Source of the DNA: Pantoea eucrina
Lineage (GTDB): Bacteria; Pseudomonadota; Gammaproteobacteria; Enterobacterales; Enterobacteriaceae
Length of the DNA stretch: 64,000 nt
Direction of reading: 5' to 3'
NCBI RefSeq assembly: GCF_002095385.1
Contig: NZ_MIPP01000008.1
Location: forward strand, 23,903-87,902
A program made the translations under genes and the position numbers. The notes under the pieces are model-generated. The model saw only the letters and a program-made list of their open reading frames with translations. It was not told where the DNA came from and did no database searches. Below are positions 8,818-20,054 of this stretch, piece by piece (the stretch's first letter is position 1; every line of letters starts with the position of its first letter).

Positions 8818-10483
8818 ACTGCCAGGCAGCGAGCGTCACCGGCGCGCTGCCGTCCACCTTTTGCCCGCTGACGATATCCTGGTAGTGGCGCGCCTGCGGC
8901 AGCGTGGCGGTAATTTCACGGCTGCTCAGGTTAAACAGGCACAGCAGCCCCTCTTCATCTGGCGCGTGGCGGCGAAACAGCAGGATTGCATTGTCGCTCT
9001 CCAGCAGAGTCATGGCGTTATCGGGATGAAAAGCGGGCTGGCGGGTGCGCAGCTGGATCAGCGCACTCAGCCGTTCAAACACCTGCTGACGCAGCCAGTC
9101 GCCGCCGCTGATCCACTGCTCCATTTCACGCAGGCTATATTTTTCGCGATTGATGGCGCGGTTGTGGCCGGCAGCGCGCACCCCTTCGTTATCGTTACGC
9201 GAGCCGAGGATGCTCTGAATATAAATCGCGGGCACGCCCGGAAACGCCAGCAGGATGGCGTGCGCCAGCAGGAAACGGCGCAGGCGCGTCTCATCATCAT
9301 CGGTCTGATGGTTAAGCGCATCGAGATAGGTAACGTTGATTTCATAGGGGCTGGTGGTGCCGTCGGGGTTGTTTTTATATGACACCAGCGCGCCTTCCAG
9401 CGCCAGCTCACGCACCAGGGCAACAATTTCAGGCTCTGACAGAATGCCACGCGCCGGATTCAGGCCGATACCGTCATGCGAGGCGAGAAAGTTAAAAAAG
9501 GTGGTGCTGCCGCTGCCGGGCGTCAGCGAGGCGGCCCACTGACGCAGCGCGCGCGCTGAACCGGCATGGATCGCCTGCAGCACCAGCGGCGGCAGAGAAA
9601 ACTGATATACCATCTGCGCTTCATCATCCCCGCGGCCAAAATAGCTGATGTTATCCTGGTGCGGCACGTTGGTTTCCGTGATGATCACCGTGCCCGGCGC
9701 AACAACATCGGCGACGGCGCGGAACAGCTTCACCAGCAAATGGGTTTTATGCAGGTGAATGCAGCGCGTGCCCGGCGTTTTCCACATATAGCCAACCGCA
9801 TCCAGCCGCACATAATCCGCACCTTTTTTCAGGTAGTCGAGCAGCACGCCGATCATACGGATCAGCACATCCGGGCTGGCGAAGTTAAGATCGATCTGAT
9901 CGGCGCTGAAGGTGGTCCAGATATAGCGCGTGCTGCCGTCGGCCAGGGTAAAAGGCGTAAGCAGCGGCGAAGTGCGCGGGCGGGTCACGGCGCTGAGATC
10001 GGTGGCCGGCGGCATACTGATAAAAAAATCATCCCAGCCCGGGTCCTGCGCCAGATAGTGACGAAACCAGGCGCTGTGCGCCGAGATATGGTTGCAGACA
10101 AAGTCGAACATCAGCCGCGTCTGGCTGTGCAGCGCCGCAATCTGCTGCCAGTCACCGCAGATCGGATTGACTTTGTGGTAGTCGATAACCGAAAAGCCAT
10201 CATCGGACGAGTAGGGAAAGAATGGCAGCAGGTGCACCAGGTTAAAAGCAGACTGCAGGTGCTGCTGATAAAAGCGTGTAAAGCTGGCGAGGGTGGGCTG
10301 CTCCGGCTCACGAAACTGATCGGCGTAGGTGATGAGCACCACATCTTTCTCATCCCAGTGCGCTTTACGTGGCATTTTCACGCTGTCGCGCGCGGCGCGG
10401 ATATGTGACAGCAGACGCTCGCGCGCGATGGCGGGCAGGTCTCCTTCATAGATCTCATCGAGCAGGGCGTTGATTTTATCCAT
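8798..10483 (-). CDS. GH13 sucrose-phosphorylase-like enzyme (subfamily 18)
   Basis: This 561-residue GH13 barrel protein resembles the sucrose/glucosylglycerate phosphorylase group (YcjM-like, GH13_18). Signatures in order are [19 protein letters not shown] (nucleophile Asp), VIITETN (acid/base Glu) and [10 protein letters not shown] (transition-state Asp), with [16 protein letters not shown] near the N-terminus. Members split an alpha-glucoside with phosphate to glucose 1-phosphate and the free aglycone in the cytosol. It has no signal peptide, and no transporter, kinase or regulator stands beside it, so the substrate (sucrose, glucosylglycerate or glucosylglycerol) cannot be told. In E. 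coli this interval between bioH and yhgF holds yhgA and feoABC. Confidence 0.85.
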   Translation of the reverse strand: MDKINALLDEIYEGDLPAIARERLLSHIRAARDSVKMPRKAHWDEKDVVLITYADQFREPEQPTLASFTRFYQQHLQSAFNLVHLLPFFPYSSDDGFSVIDYHKVNPICGDWQQIAALHSQTRLMFDFVCNHISAHSAWFRHYLAQDPGWDDFFISMPPATDLSAVTRPRTSPLLTPFTLADGSTRYIWTTFSADQIDLNFASPDVLIRMIGVLLDYLKKGADYVRLDAVGYMWKTPGTRCIHLHKTHLLVKLFRAVADVVAPGTVIITETNVPHQDNISYFGRGDDEAQMVYQFSLPPLVLQAIHAGSARALRQWAASLTPGSGSTTFFNFLASHDGIGLNPARGILSEPEIVALVRELALEGALVSYKNNPDGTTSPYEINVTYLDALNHQTDDDETRLRRFLLAHAILLAFPGVPAIYIQSILGSRNDNEGVRAAGHNRAINREKYSLREMEQWISGGDWLRQQVFERLSALIQLRTRQPAFHPDNAMTLLESDNAILLFRRHAPDEEGLLCLFNLSSREITATLPQARHYQDIVSGQKVDGSAPVTLAAWQFMWLRG

Positions 10484-10609
10484 CAGATTGTCAGGCCACG
10501 CGGAAGGTCAGTGGATCACACAGATTTTTTCAGCGTAGCCTGACGGGACAATTTCGCAACCTGTTACCTGCAGCCATTTGCCGGCTGCAGGCAGATTAGC
10601 AGGCTGAAA

Positions 10610-12934
10610 TCAGCGCTTTTTACCAAAAGCCGCAGCCAGCGCATCACCCATGGCACTGTTGCCTGCAGGCGCAGGCTTGCCGCGCCCTTTGGCCGGATTT
10701 GCGGCGCGCGCCGGTTCTCTGGCAGCAGGTCGGCTACCGCTGCGTGCATTGCTCTCACCCGGCTGTTCATCCAGACGCATAGTGAGCGCAATACGTTTAC
10801 GCTGCAGATCCACTTCCATGACTTTGACCTTCACGATATCGCCTGCTTTCACCACCTGATGCGGATCTTCCACGAAGCGATCGGAGAGAGAGGAGATATG
10901 CACCAGCCCATCCTGATGCACGCCGATATCCACAAAGGCACCAAAGTTAGTCACGTTGGTCACGGCGCCTTCCAGAATCATACCGGGCAGCAGATCGTTC
11001 ATGGTTTCCACGCCTTCGGCAAACTGCGCGGTTTTGAACTCAGGACGCGGATCGCGGCCCGGCTTTTCCAGCTCTTTGATGATATCGGTCACGGTAGGCA
11101 GACCAAAGCGTTCATCGGTAAAGTCGCGCGCGTTCAGATTGCGCAGGCTGCCGGGATTTCCCATCAGCGCATCCAGCGCCTGCTCAGTGGCAGAGAGAAT
11201 ACGCTCCACCAGCGGATACGCTTCCGGATGCACCGTAGAGGCATCCAGCGGATTGTCACCGTGATTGATGCGCAGAAAGCCGGCGCACTGTTCAAACGCT
11301 TTTGGTCCGAGGCGGCTCACTTTCAGCAGCTGCTGACGGTTCTGAAAACGTCCGTTTTCATCACGCCAGCCCACAATATTCTGCGCCATCATGCGCGTCA
11401 GACCCGCTACGCGCGTAAGCAGGGCGACCGAGGCGGTGTTGAGATCGACGCCAACGGCGTTAACGCAATCTTCAACCACGGCATCCAGCTTTTTCGCCAG
11501 CTGACTCTGACTGACATCATGCTGATACTGGCCCACACCAATCGATTTAGGGTCAATTTTGACCAGCTCGGCCAGCGGATCCTGCAGGCGACGGGCAATA
11601 GAGACCGCACCGCGCAACGATACGTCGAGGTCAGGAAACTCCAGCGCCGCCAGTTCCGAAGCGGAGTAGACGGAGGCGCCCGCTTCACTGACGATCACTT
11701 TTTGTGCGCTGACCTGCGGAAACTGTTTCTGCACATCGAGGAAAAAGCGCTCTGTTTCGCGCGAAGCGGTGCCGTTACCAATCGCCACCAGCTCAACCTG
11801 ATGCTTTATACAGAGCGCCGCGACGGCCGCCGCCGCTTTCGCCGCCTGACCGGTGTGCGGGTAGACCGTATCAGTGGCCACCAGTTTGCCGGTCGCATCA
11901 ACTACGGCAACCTTCACACCGGTGCGCAGGCCAGGGTCAAGCCCCATTGTGGCGCGCATACCGGCCGGAGCGGCCATCAGCAGATCGTGCAGATTGCGGG
12001 CAAAGACGTTAATCGCTTCATCTTCGGCCCGTTCACGGATGGTGCCCATCAGTTCGGTTTCGAGATGCAGCAGCACCTTGATGCGCCATGTCCAGCTCAC
12101 CACCGCTTTACGCCAGCTGTCAGCCGGCGCATTATTCAGGCGCAGACCCAGGTGATCGGCAATCAGCGTTTCGCCATAGCTTTCACGCGGCGCCTCTTCA
12201 GACTGCGGATCGGCATTCAGCGACAGCTGCAGTACGCCTTCGTTGCGGCCGCGAAACATCGCCAGTGCGCGGTGCGAAGGCACGCTGCTCAGCGCTTCGT
12301 GATGATCAAAATAGTCGCGGAATTTAGCGCCCGCCTCTTCTTTGCCCTCAACGACACGTGCTACCAGATGGGCGTTTTTCCACAGATAGTCGCGCACTTT
12401 TGCCAGCAGCGCGGCGTCTTCGGCAAACCGCTCCATCAGGATATAGCGTGCGCCATCGAGCGCGGCGCGCGTATCCGCCACGCCTTTATCCGCATCCACA
12501 AAGCCTGCAGCTACCGCTTCCGGCTGCTGCGAGGGATCGTTCCACAATGTGTCAGCCAGCGGTTCGAGGCCCGCTTCAATGGCGATCTGGCCACGCGTAC
12601 GGCGCTTCTGCTTGTAAGGCAGATAGAGATCTTCCAGCTCGGTTTTACTCAGCGTGCTGTTGATAGCCTGCGCCAGTTCCGGCGAGAGTTTGCCCTGATC
12701 GTCAATCGATTTCAGAATCGACTGGCGGCGATCGTCCAGCTCGCGCAGATAGCTCAGGCGGCTCTCCAGCGCGCGCAGCTGGGTATCATCCAGCCCGCCG
12801 GTGACTTCCTTACGGTAACGTGCAATAAAGGGGACGGTATTCCCTTCATCCAGCAGGCGTACGGCGGCATCAACCTGTTCGGCGCGTGCCTGCAGCTCAC
12901 CTGCGATAATCTGGCTCAGCGAATCTTTCATCAT
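10610..12934 (-). CDS. yhgF: Tex-like RNA-binding transcription accessory protein
   Basis: The 774-residue Tex protein is very close to E. coli YhgF. In order it has an N-terminal helical and HTH region (to about 320), a YqgF/RuvC-like fold ([20 protein letters not shown]), helix-hairpin-helix repeats ([20 protein letters not shown]) and a C-terminal S1 domain ([20 protein letters not shown]). A basic, low-complexity tail follows. The family binds nucleic acid and affects transcription; its exact job in enterobacteria is unsettled. It is divergent from greB, as in E. coli. Confidence 0.95.
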   Translation of the reverse strand: MMKDSLSQIIAGELQARAEQVDAAVRLLDEGNTVPFIARYRKEVTGGLDDTQLRALESRLSYLRELDDRRQSILKSIDDQGKLSPELAQAINSTLSKTELEDLYLPYKQKRRTRGQIAIEAGLEPLADTLWNDPSQQPEAVAAGFVDADKGVADTRAALDGARYILMERFAEDAALLAKVRDYLWKNAHLVARVVEGKEEAGAKFRDYFDHHEALSSVPSHRALAMFRGRNEGVLQLSLNADPQSEEAPRESYGETLIADHLGLRLNNAPADSWRKAVVSWTWRIKVLLHLETELMGTIRERAEDEAINVFARNLHDLLMAAPAGMRATMGLDPGLRTGVKVAVVDATGKLVATDTVYPHTGQAAKAAAAVAALCIKHQVELVAIGNGTASRETERFFLDVQKQFPQVSAQKVIVSEAGASVYSASELAALEFPDLDVSLRGAVSIARRLQDPLAELVKIDPKSIGVGQYQHDVSQSQLAKKLDAVVEDCVNAVGVDLNTASVALLTRVAGLTRMMAQNIVGWRDENGRFQNRQQLLKVSRLGPKAFEQCAGFLRINHGDNPLDASTVHPEAYPLVERILSATEQALDALMGNPGSLRNLNARDFTDERFGLPTVTDIIKELEKPGRDPRPEFKTAQFAEGVETMNDLLPGMILEGAVTNVTNFGAFVDIGVHQDGLVHISSLSDRFVEDPHQVVKAGDIVKVKVMEVDLQRKRIALTMRLDEQPGESNARSGSRPAAREPARAANPAKGRGKPAPAGNSAMGDALAAAFGKKR

Positions 12935-13122
12935 CAGTAACGATCTTGCTTATCCGGGGTTAAAAACAGGGGACAGTTATACGGACTGAGGGCGTAAATT
13001 GCCAGCCAGCCGGGCGGCAATCCATCTTTTTCTGAATCGCGCCCGCATCTTGCTGCCTGCGGCAGCGTCGCTTATTGTACGCAGCTGGCGACCTGCAAAA
13101 CTGACATAAATGAGCCGATGTA

Positions 13123-13608
13123 ATGAAAACTCAACTGATTACCCGCGAAGGCTACAACAAGCTGCGCGCCGAGCACGATCATCTGTGGAATGAGAAGCGT
13201 CCGGAGATCACCCGTATCGTCTCCTGGGCCGCCAGCCTCGGCGATCGGTCAGAAAACGCGGACTATACCTACAATAAACGGCTGCTGCGGCAGATTGACC
13301 GGCGGGTACGCTACCTGCGCAAATGCCTCGCTGAGCTGAAAATTGTTGATTACGCCCCGCAGCAGGAGGGCAAAGTCTTTTTCGGCGCGTGGGTAGAAGT
13401 GGAGAATGAGCAGGGGGAACAAAAGCGTTTTCGCATCGTCGGACCAGATGAAATCTATGGCGATAATGTGAAAGAGTACATCTCAATCGATTCACCTATG
13501 GCGCGGGCGCTGATCAAAAAAGAGGTCGATGATGAGGTCACCGTTAACACGCCTGAAGGACAAAAGATCTGGTTTGTGAATCAGATTACCTATCACGACA
13601 AGGCGTAA
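13123..13608 (+). CDS. greB: Transcript cleavage factor GreB
   Basis: The 161-residue Gre factor (E. coli 158) rescues arrested RNA polymerase by stimulating endonucleolytic cleavage of the nascent RNA. The N-terminal coiled coil (residues 1-75) carries the acidic tip GDRSENADYTYNK, whose Asp and Glu coordinate catalytic Mg2+ in the secondary channel. The C-terminal FKBP-like domain holds the RIVGPDEIY and ISIDSPMARAL motifs. The basic, Arg-rich coiled coil is typical of GreB rather than GreA. It is divergent from yhgF. Confidence 0.96.
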   Translation: MKTQLITREGYNKLRAEHDHLWNEKRPEITRIVSWAASLGDRSENADYTYNKRLLRQIDRRVRYLRKCLAELKIVDYAPQQEGKVFFGAWVEVENEQGEQKRFRIVGPDEIYGDNVKEYISIDSPMARALIKKEVDDEVTVNTPEGQKIWFVNQITYHDKA

Positions 13609-13617
13609 GTGAACTGC

Positions 13618-13648
13618 ACTGCGCGTGGTGAGCCACAGGCAGCGCAGT
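13618..13648. terminator. Hairpin between convergent greB and yjbE-like gene
   Basis: ACTGCGC (13618-13624) pairs with GCGCAGT (13642-13648), with GTGG and CCAC pairing again inside. It lies 10 bp after greB. No T-run follows on either strand, so it is only a possible terminator. Confidence 0.4.
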
Positions 13649-13661
13649 CCCGGTATAGCGC

Positions 13662-13901
13662 TTACTTGCCCGGCACCGTTGCGGTAGTGGTTGAGGTGCT
13701 GCTGCCATTGCCATCGCCACCGCCCATGGTAGCCAGCGCCACGCCCAGCAGTGCTGCTACTGCGCCCACGCCAATTGCATCCGAGTTGCCTTTTGCTGTC
13801 GTTGACGCCTGCGCACCGGCGGCTTCACCGACTGACGTTGCCGCCTGAACCTGGGTAAGGCTGGAGAGAACCAGCGCGCTCAGCAGAACAACTTTTTTCA
13901 T
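13662..13901 (-). CDS. YjbE-like small secreted protein
   Basis: The 79-residue product has a clear signal peptide (MKKVVLLSALVLSSLTQVQA, probable cleavage after residue 20). A small low-complexity mature part follows, with VGEAAGAQAS, a hydrophobic GVGAVAALLGVALATMGGGDG stretch and a Ser/Thr tail. This matches my memory of E. coli YjbE, first gene of the yjbEFGH exopolysaccharide operon; yjbFGH are not beside it here. The ATG at 13901 is preferred because GGAGAAG lies at good spacing, whereas the ATG at 13916 overlaps that site. Function is unknown; an envelope or matrix role is inferred. Confidence 0.75.
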   Translation of the reverse strand: MKKVVLLSALVLSSLTQVQAATSVGEAAGAQASTTAKGNSDAIGVGAVAALLGVALATMGGGDGNGSSTSTTTATVPGK

Positions 13902-14399
13902 TTTTCTTCTCCACATGACACCGATCGGGTCGATACAGCAGAAGTGTCGGAGATCATCGGGCCGGGCGAAAGTGGTGTTTACTCGCTGATTTAACTGTCT
14001 TTATTTATAAATGGTCTTGGATTGTGCCGCCGCTGGCACTCTTCCGAGAGCGTTATGAGGCGCTAACCAGAATCTGCGCAGTTTTGTGCTGCCGGCGGTC
14101 TGCTATCCCGCTGAATTGATGTGAAAGCGCAGGGCAGGCTCTGGCAGAGCGGGAAAAGTGCGGTCGAGCCACGCGCAGTGAGAAAAAGTGCCGTTTTTTC
14201 AGACAAGCGCTAATCAGGGTAAAATCGGGTGGCAAAAGCGGGAGCGGAGCCGCATTTCAGGCAAGAAATTAAATATAAGCTCCTGTTTAATATGCTTTGT
14301 AACAATTTCGCTTAGAATATAAACCATAAATATCTGTCACAGACAGGTCCCTTATCCTCACAATATTGCTTCAGGCAATGGCGCCTTTGGGAGTTGAAC
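13902..14399. other. Intergenic region upstream of ompR
   Basis: The stretch of about 500 bp lies between the divergent yjbE-like gene and ompR. I see no supported gene. The ompR-proximal part (14260-14340) turns AT-rich (TTGTAACAATTTCGC, TAGAATATAAACCATAAAT) and probably holds the ompR promoter, but I cannot fix the -35/-10 pair. GGGAG at 14390-14394 is the ompR ribosome site. Confidence 0.6.
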
Positions 14400-16474
<2,075 letters not shown>

Positions 16475-16481
16475 GCAGACA

Positions 16482-16509
16482 GAAAAAAGGGCGGCAGTGA
16501 TGCCGCCCG
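16482..16509 (-). terminator. Terminator of pckA
   Basis: On the minus strand GGGCGGCA and TGCCGCCC form an 8-bp stem with a 4-nt loop (16489-16508), followed by a run of six Ts. It lies between the convergent ends of pckA and envZ. Confidence 0.8.
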
Positions 16510-16529
16510 CTGCAGTGGTTCAGCCGTGC

Positions 16530-18149
16530 TTACAGCTGTGGACCCGCCTGTACCAGCGCTTTACCCGCGTCGTTGTCGGTATACTTCTCAAAGTTAGTAA
16601 TAAAACGCTGTGCCAGATCCTGCGCGGCCTGCTGCCACTCCGCTTCGCTCTGCCAGCTGCGGCGCGGATCCAGCGTGGCGGCGTCCACCCCGGCCAGCTG
16701 CGTCGGGATCTGCAGATTGAACACCGGCAGGGTCACGGTCGCGGCGTTATCCAGCTCGCCAGCCAGAATCGCGTTGATAATCGCCCGGGTATCTTTCAGT
16801 GAGTTGCGCTTGCCGCTGCCGTTCCAGCCGGTGTTAACCAGATAAGCCTGCGCGCCCGCCGCTTCCATGCGCTTAACCAGCACTTCAGCATATTGCGTCG
16901 GATGCAGGGTCAGAAATGCGGCGCCAAAGCAGGCAGAGAAGGTTGGTGTTGGCTGCGTGACGCCGCGTTCAGTGCCGGCCAGCTTGGCTGTGAAGCCGGA
17001 AAGGAAGTGATACTGCGTCTGCTCTGGCGTCAGCCGCGAAACCGGCGGCAGCACGCCAAACGCATCAGCCGTAAGGAAAATGACCTTTTTCGCATGACCC
17101 GCTTTGGAAACCGGCTGCACAATGTTTTCAATGTGATTGATCGGATAGGAGACGCGGGTGTTTTCTGTTTTGCTGCCATCGGCGTAATCCACGCTGCCGT
17201 CAGCACGCACCACCACGTTTTCCAGCAGCGCATCGCGGCGGATAGCGCGATAGATTTCCGGCTCGGCCTGTTCAGACAGGTTGATGGTTTTTGCATAGCA
17301 GCCGCCTTCAAAATTGAAGACGCCGTCATCATCCCAGCCGTGCTCATCATCGCCAATCAGCTGCCGCTCAGGATCGGTGGAGAGCGTGGTCTTACCGGTG
17401 CCGGAGAGGCCAAAGAACACGGCCACGTCGCCCGCTTTACCCACGTTCGCGGAGCAGTGCATGGAGGCGATGCCTTTCAGCGGCAGCAGATAGTTCATGA
17501 TGGCGAAGAGGCCCTTCTTCATTTCGCCGCCGTACCAGGTACCGCCAATCAGCTGCATGCGTTCTGTCAGGTTAAATGCAACAAAATTTTCTGAGTTCAG
17601 CCCCTGCGCCTGCCAGTCCGGATTGGTACACTGCGCCGCGTTCATCACCACAAAATCAGGCGTGAAGCTGGCCAGCTCTTCATCGCTCGGGCGGATAAAC
17701 ATGTTTTTCACAAAGTGCGCCTGCCAGGCCACTTCCATCACAAAGCGTACGCTCAGGCGGGAGTCAGGATTGGCACCGCAAAAGGCATCCACCACAAACA
17801 GGCGTTTGCCTGAAAGCTGCTGGGTACAGCGATCCTTCAGCGCCTGCCAGGTCTCCTGCGAAAGCGGCTGATTATCGTTTTTACCGTTGCCGGTGCCATT
17901 CCACCACAGCGTATCGCGCGTCGTGTCATCGCGGACAATATATTTATCTTTCGGTGAGCGGCCGGTAAAAATGCCGGTATCCACGGCGATTGCGCCGCTC
18001 TGCGTCAGGGTGCCTCGCGCATAACCCTCCAGCTCCGGGCGGGTTTCTTCCTGAAACAGCGTGTCATAGTCAGGGTTATACACCACTTCGGTAGTGCCGC
18101 TGATGCCCAGGTCGGCGAGGTCTTGCGATGTCAGGCCGTTAACGCGCAT
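16530..18149 (-). CDS. pckA: Phosphoenolpyruvate carboxykinase (ATP)
   Basis: The 539-residue enzyme is full length for the ATP-dependent family (E. coli 540). It converts oxaloacetate and ATP to phosphoenolpyruvate, CO2 and ADP, the entry step of gluconeogenesis. It carries the P-loop [13 protein letters not shown] (about residues 247-259), the PEPCK motif [24 protein letters not shown] and the oxaloacetate-binding RSPKDKY near residue 64. A GGAG ribosome site precedes the ATG at 18149. In E. coli it is induced by CRP in stationary phase. Confidence 0.97.
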   Translation of the reverse strand: MRVNGLTSQDLADLGISGTTEVVYNPDYDTLFQEETRPELEGYARGTLTQSGAIAVDTGIFTGRSPKDKYIVRDDTTRDTLWWNGTGNGKNDNQPLSQETWQALKDRCTQQLSGKRLFVVDAFCGANPDSRLSVRFVMEVAWQAHFVKNMFIRPSDEELASFTPDFVVMNAAQCTNPDWQAQGLNSENFVAFNLTERMQLIGGTWYGGEMKKGLFAIMNYLLPLKGIASMHCSANVGKAGDVAVFFGLSGTGKTTLSTDPERQLIGDDEHGWDDDGVFNFEGGCYAKTINLSEQAEPEIYRAIRRDALLENVVVRADGSVDYADGSKTENTRVSYPINHIENIVQPVSKAGHAKKVIFLTADAFGVLPPVSRLTPEQTQYHFLSGFTAKLAGTERGVTQPTPTFSACFGAAFLTLHPTQYAEVLVKRMEAAGAQAYLVNTGWNGSGKRNSLKDTRAIINAILAGELDNAATVTLPVFNLQIPTQLAGVDAATLDPRRSWQSEAEWQQAAQDLAQRFITNFEKYTDNDAGKALVQAGPQL

Positions 18150-18391
18150 GTGACTGCTCCTTAAATCGGTACTTCATTGCATTTTTAGGGGGTGTCTGCC
18201 GCGTGGCGCACTCGGTTGCGCAGGACAGATCGCGCGCAGTGTACACATCTGAGCAGAGGCGGAAAGTGAAGATAGTTAAAAATGCGAACTGGAACGTGAC
18301 AAGCGGAGAAATCGGCTACTTATAAAAGTAAAGTTAGTGAAAATTAGTTAATTTCCGTGAAAAAACATGGGGGTATAGTTTTACGCGAAAC

Positions 18392-18408
18392 GGGCGGCGT
18401 GGCCGCCC
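18392..18408 (-). terminator. Hairpin downstream of hslO
   Basis: GGGCGGC and GCCGCCC pair (18392-18398 with 18402-18408) over a 3-nt loop, 10 bp beyond the hslO stop on the minus strand. The following sequence (GTTTCGCGTAAAA) has only a poor T-tract, so termination is uncertain. Confidence 0.45.
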
Positions 18409-18417
18409 GCAGTGGAA

Positions 18418-19290
18418 TCAGTGCAGCTGGTCGCTGTCGCTGACAGATTCGTTACGGATGGCAGCAATATCAACCGCGTCATAAACATAGTGCGTGCCGC
18501 AATAGTCGCAGTGCATATCGATTTTGCCATCTTCCTCGAGGATCTCATCCACTTCGCTCTCTGGCAGCGTTTTAAGCACTTCACCGCAGCGCTGGCGCGA
18601 GCAGGTGCACTTAAACATAACGGGCAGCGGATCGTAAACGGTGGCTTCTTCCTGATGGTAGAGACGCCACAGCACATCGTTTGCCGGCAGCGTGATCAGC
18701 TCTTCCGCTTTCACCGTTTCCGTCAGCATGGCCAGATGATTGAAATCATCCTGACTGGTCTCCTGCGCGGGCAGCACCTGCAGTAAAATACCGGCTGCGC
18801 CCTGCTCAGTAGTACGGATAAACAGGCGGGTAGGCAGCTGCTCAGAACGCATGAAATAGTCTTCCAGACAGCCTGCCAGCGTATCCGCCTCAAGACCCAC
18901 CACGCCCTGATAACGTTCGCCTTTTTCTGGTGTAATGGTAATAACCAGATAGCCGTTACCTGTCATCTCTTTCAGCGTGCTGCCGGGCGCAATCTCTGCA
19001 CCTTCTTTCACGCGCGCCACGCCACGCAGCTCCTGACGGTTATTACCGTTGATCACTGCCAGTGTCAGCGGGCCGTCACCCTGCAGCTGCACCGTGATAT
19101 CACCGTCAAATTTCAGCGTGGCGGTCAGCAGACTGGTCGCAACCAGCAGCTCGCCCAGCAGCGTTTTTACCGGCTCTGCGTAGTCATGGTTGCGGATAAT
19201 GTCCTGCCAGGTGTGGGAGACATTGACCAGCTCGCCGCGCACGGCAACGTTTTCGAACAGGTAACGGTGTAATTGATCTTGAACAGACAT
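18418..19290 (-). CDS. hslO: Redox-regulated chaperone Hsp33
   Basis: The 290-residue Hsp33 is a cytosolic holdase switched on by oxidation. The C-terminal zinc centre has the CTC pattern in [11 protein letters not shown] and the CDYC pattern in [10 protein letters not shown]. The ATG at 19290 ([20 protein letters not shown]) gives the family N-terminus, and GAGAGAAAA lies upstream. The 12 further residues possible upstream run into the hslR end and are unlikely. It lies 25 bp after hslR on the same strand, as in E. coli. Confidence 0.96.
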   Translation of the reverse strand: MSVQDQLHRYLFENVAVRGELVNVSHTWQDIIRNHDYAEPVKTLLGELLVATSLLTATLKFDGDITVQLQGDGPLTLAVINGNNRQELRGVARVKEGAEIAPGSTLKEMTGNGYLVITITPEKGERYQGVVGLEADTLAGCLEDYFMRSEQLPTRLFIRTTEQGAAGILLQVLPAQETSQDDFNHLAMLTETVKAEELITLPANDVLWRLYHQEEATVYDPLPVMFKCTCSRQRCGEVLKTLPESEVDEILEEDGKIDMHCDYCGTHYVYDAVDIAAIRNESVSDSDQLH

Positions 19291-19315
19291 AAGTTTTCTC
19301 TCGCAGGGGTGGAAA

Positions 19316-19717
19316 CTATTCATCACCCGACAGTTTAAATTTCATCAGATCGCGGCGCTCTTTTTTATCAGGCCGGCGATCCGGATGTGGCATAGTCAGC
19401 GCGTTCAGCTTGCGCGCCAGCGCCGTTTTTTCCCGTTTTTCCACGCTGGCGGCGGTTTCGCTATACATCAGTTGCGCTTCGCTGGCGGGGCGGCGCTGAT
19501 CGCTGATGGCGTTAACGATCACCGTCCGCTCATCGTTTCCCTGTCGCAGCGTTAACTCCGCGCCAGATTCAACCAGCTTGCTGGGTTTGCTGCGCTGACC
19601 GTTATAGTGAACCTTGCCGCCTTCAATCATTTCACGTGCCAGCGCGCGGGTTTTATAGAAGCGCGCGGCCCACAGCCATTTATCAAGGCGTACGCCGTCG
19701 CTGATTTTCTCTTTCAT
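19316..19717 (-). CDS. hslR: Ribosome-associated heat shock protein Hsp15
   Basis: The 133-residue RNA-binding protein has an S4 domain at residues 8-70 ([20 protein letters not shown], then [17 protein letters not shown]) and a basic C-terminal tail. Hsp15 binds 50S subunits carrying a stranded peptidyl-tRNA. The ATG at 19717 follows AGGAG (in GCAGGAGCCACA on the minus strand); the upstream in-frame extension is rejected for lack of similarity. In E. coli yrfG stands upstream in the same operon; it is missing here. Confidence 0.95.
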   Translation of the reverse strand: MKEKISDGVRLDKWLWAARFYKTRALAREMIEGGKVHYNGQRSKPSKLVESGAELTLRQGNDERTVIVNAISDQRRPASEAQLMYSETAASVEKREKTALARKLNALTMPHPDRRPDKKERRDLMKFKLSGDE

Positions 19718-20054
19718 TGTGGCTCCTGCTTTAACGCAGCGTTTCACCTTTACCGGTAAACGGGTCCGGCAGGGCGGCGCTGAAAAAGGGTGGCGGCCAG
19801 TCGGCGTCGGAAGCGGCTGACGCCCGGGTCTCTGCACCAGACGCTGGCCGGGCTCTCATCACCGCGTCGCGCTATATGCAACCGGCTCTGACGCGAACTT
19901 CGCAGAGGGAAAGCTGCAGATACCCGGAGATATGGGCAGAAAGTGATAAATCAAGGTGCGACGCGATGCCGCACCCTATCAGTTTAGCGTAAATGCCGGC
20001 CCCGACAGCCGTCGCAAAAAAATGCGCGTCAGGGTAGCACAGAAGGGCGGAGGG
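19718..20054. other. Intergenic region where yrfG would be expected
   Basis: The 337 bp between igaA and hslR contain no recognisable yrfG remnant. A minus-strand open frame of 42 codons ends just before the hslR ribosome site but has no recognisable product and looks like chance. GGTGCG (19954-19959) and CGCACC (19969-19974) form a small inverted repeat. Otherwise I see nothing here. Confidence 0.5.

Noticed and set aside
10859..12940. Long 693-codon open frame antisense to yhgF
   Set aside because: It mirrors a highly conserved gene, has no family similarity that I recognise, and long antisense frames are common in GC-rich genes.
19739..19867. 42-codon minus-strand frame ending before hslR
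   Set aside because: It does not resemble YrfG or any family I know, and is short enough to arise by chance.
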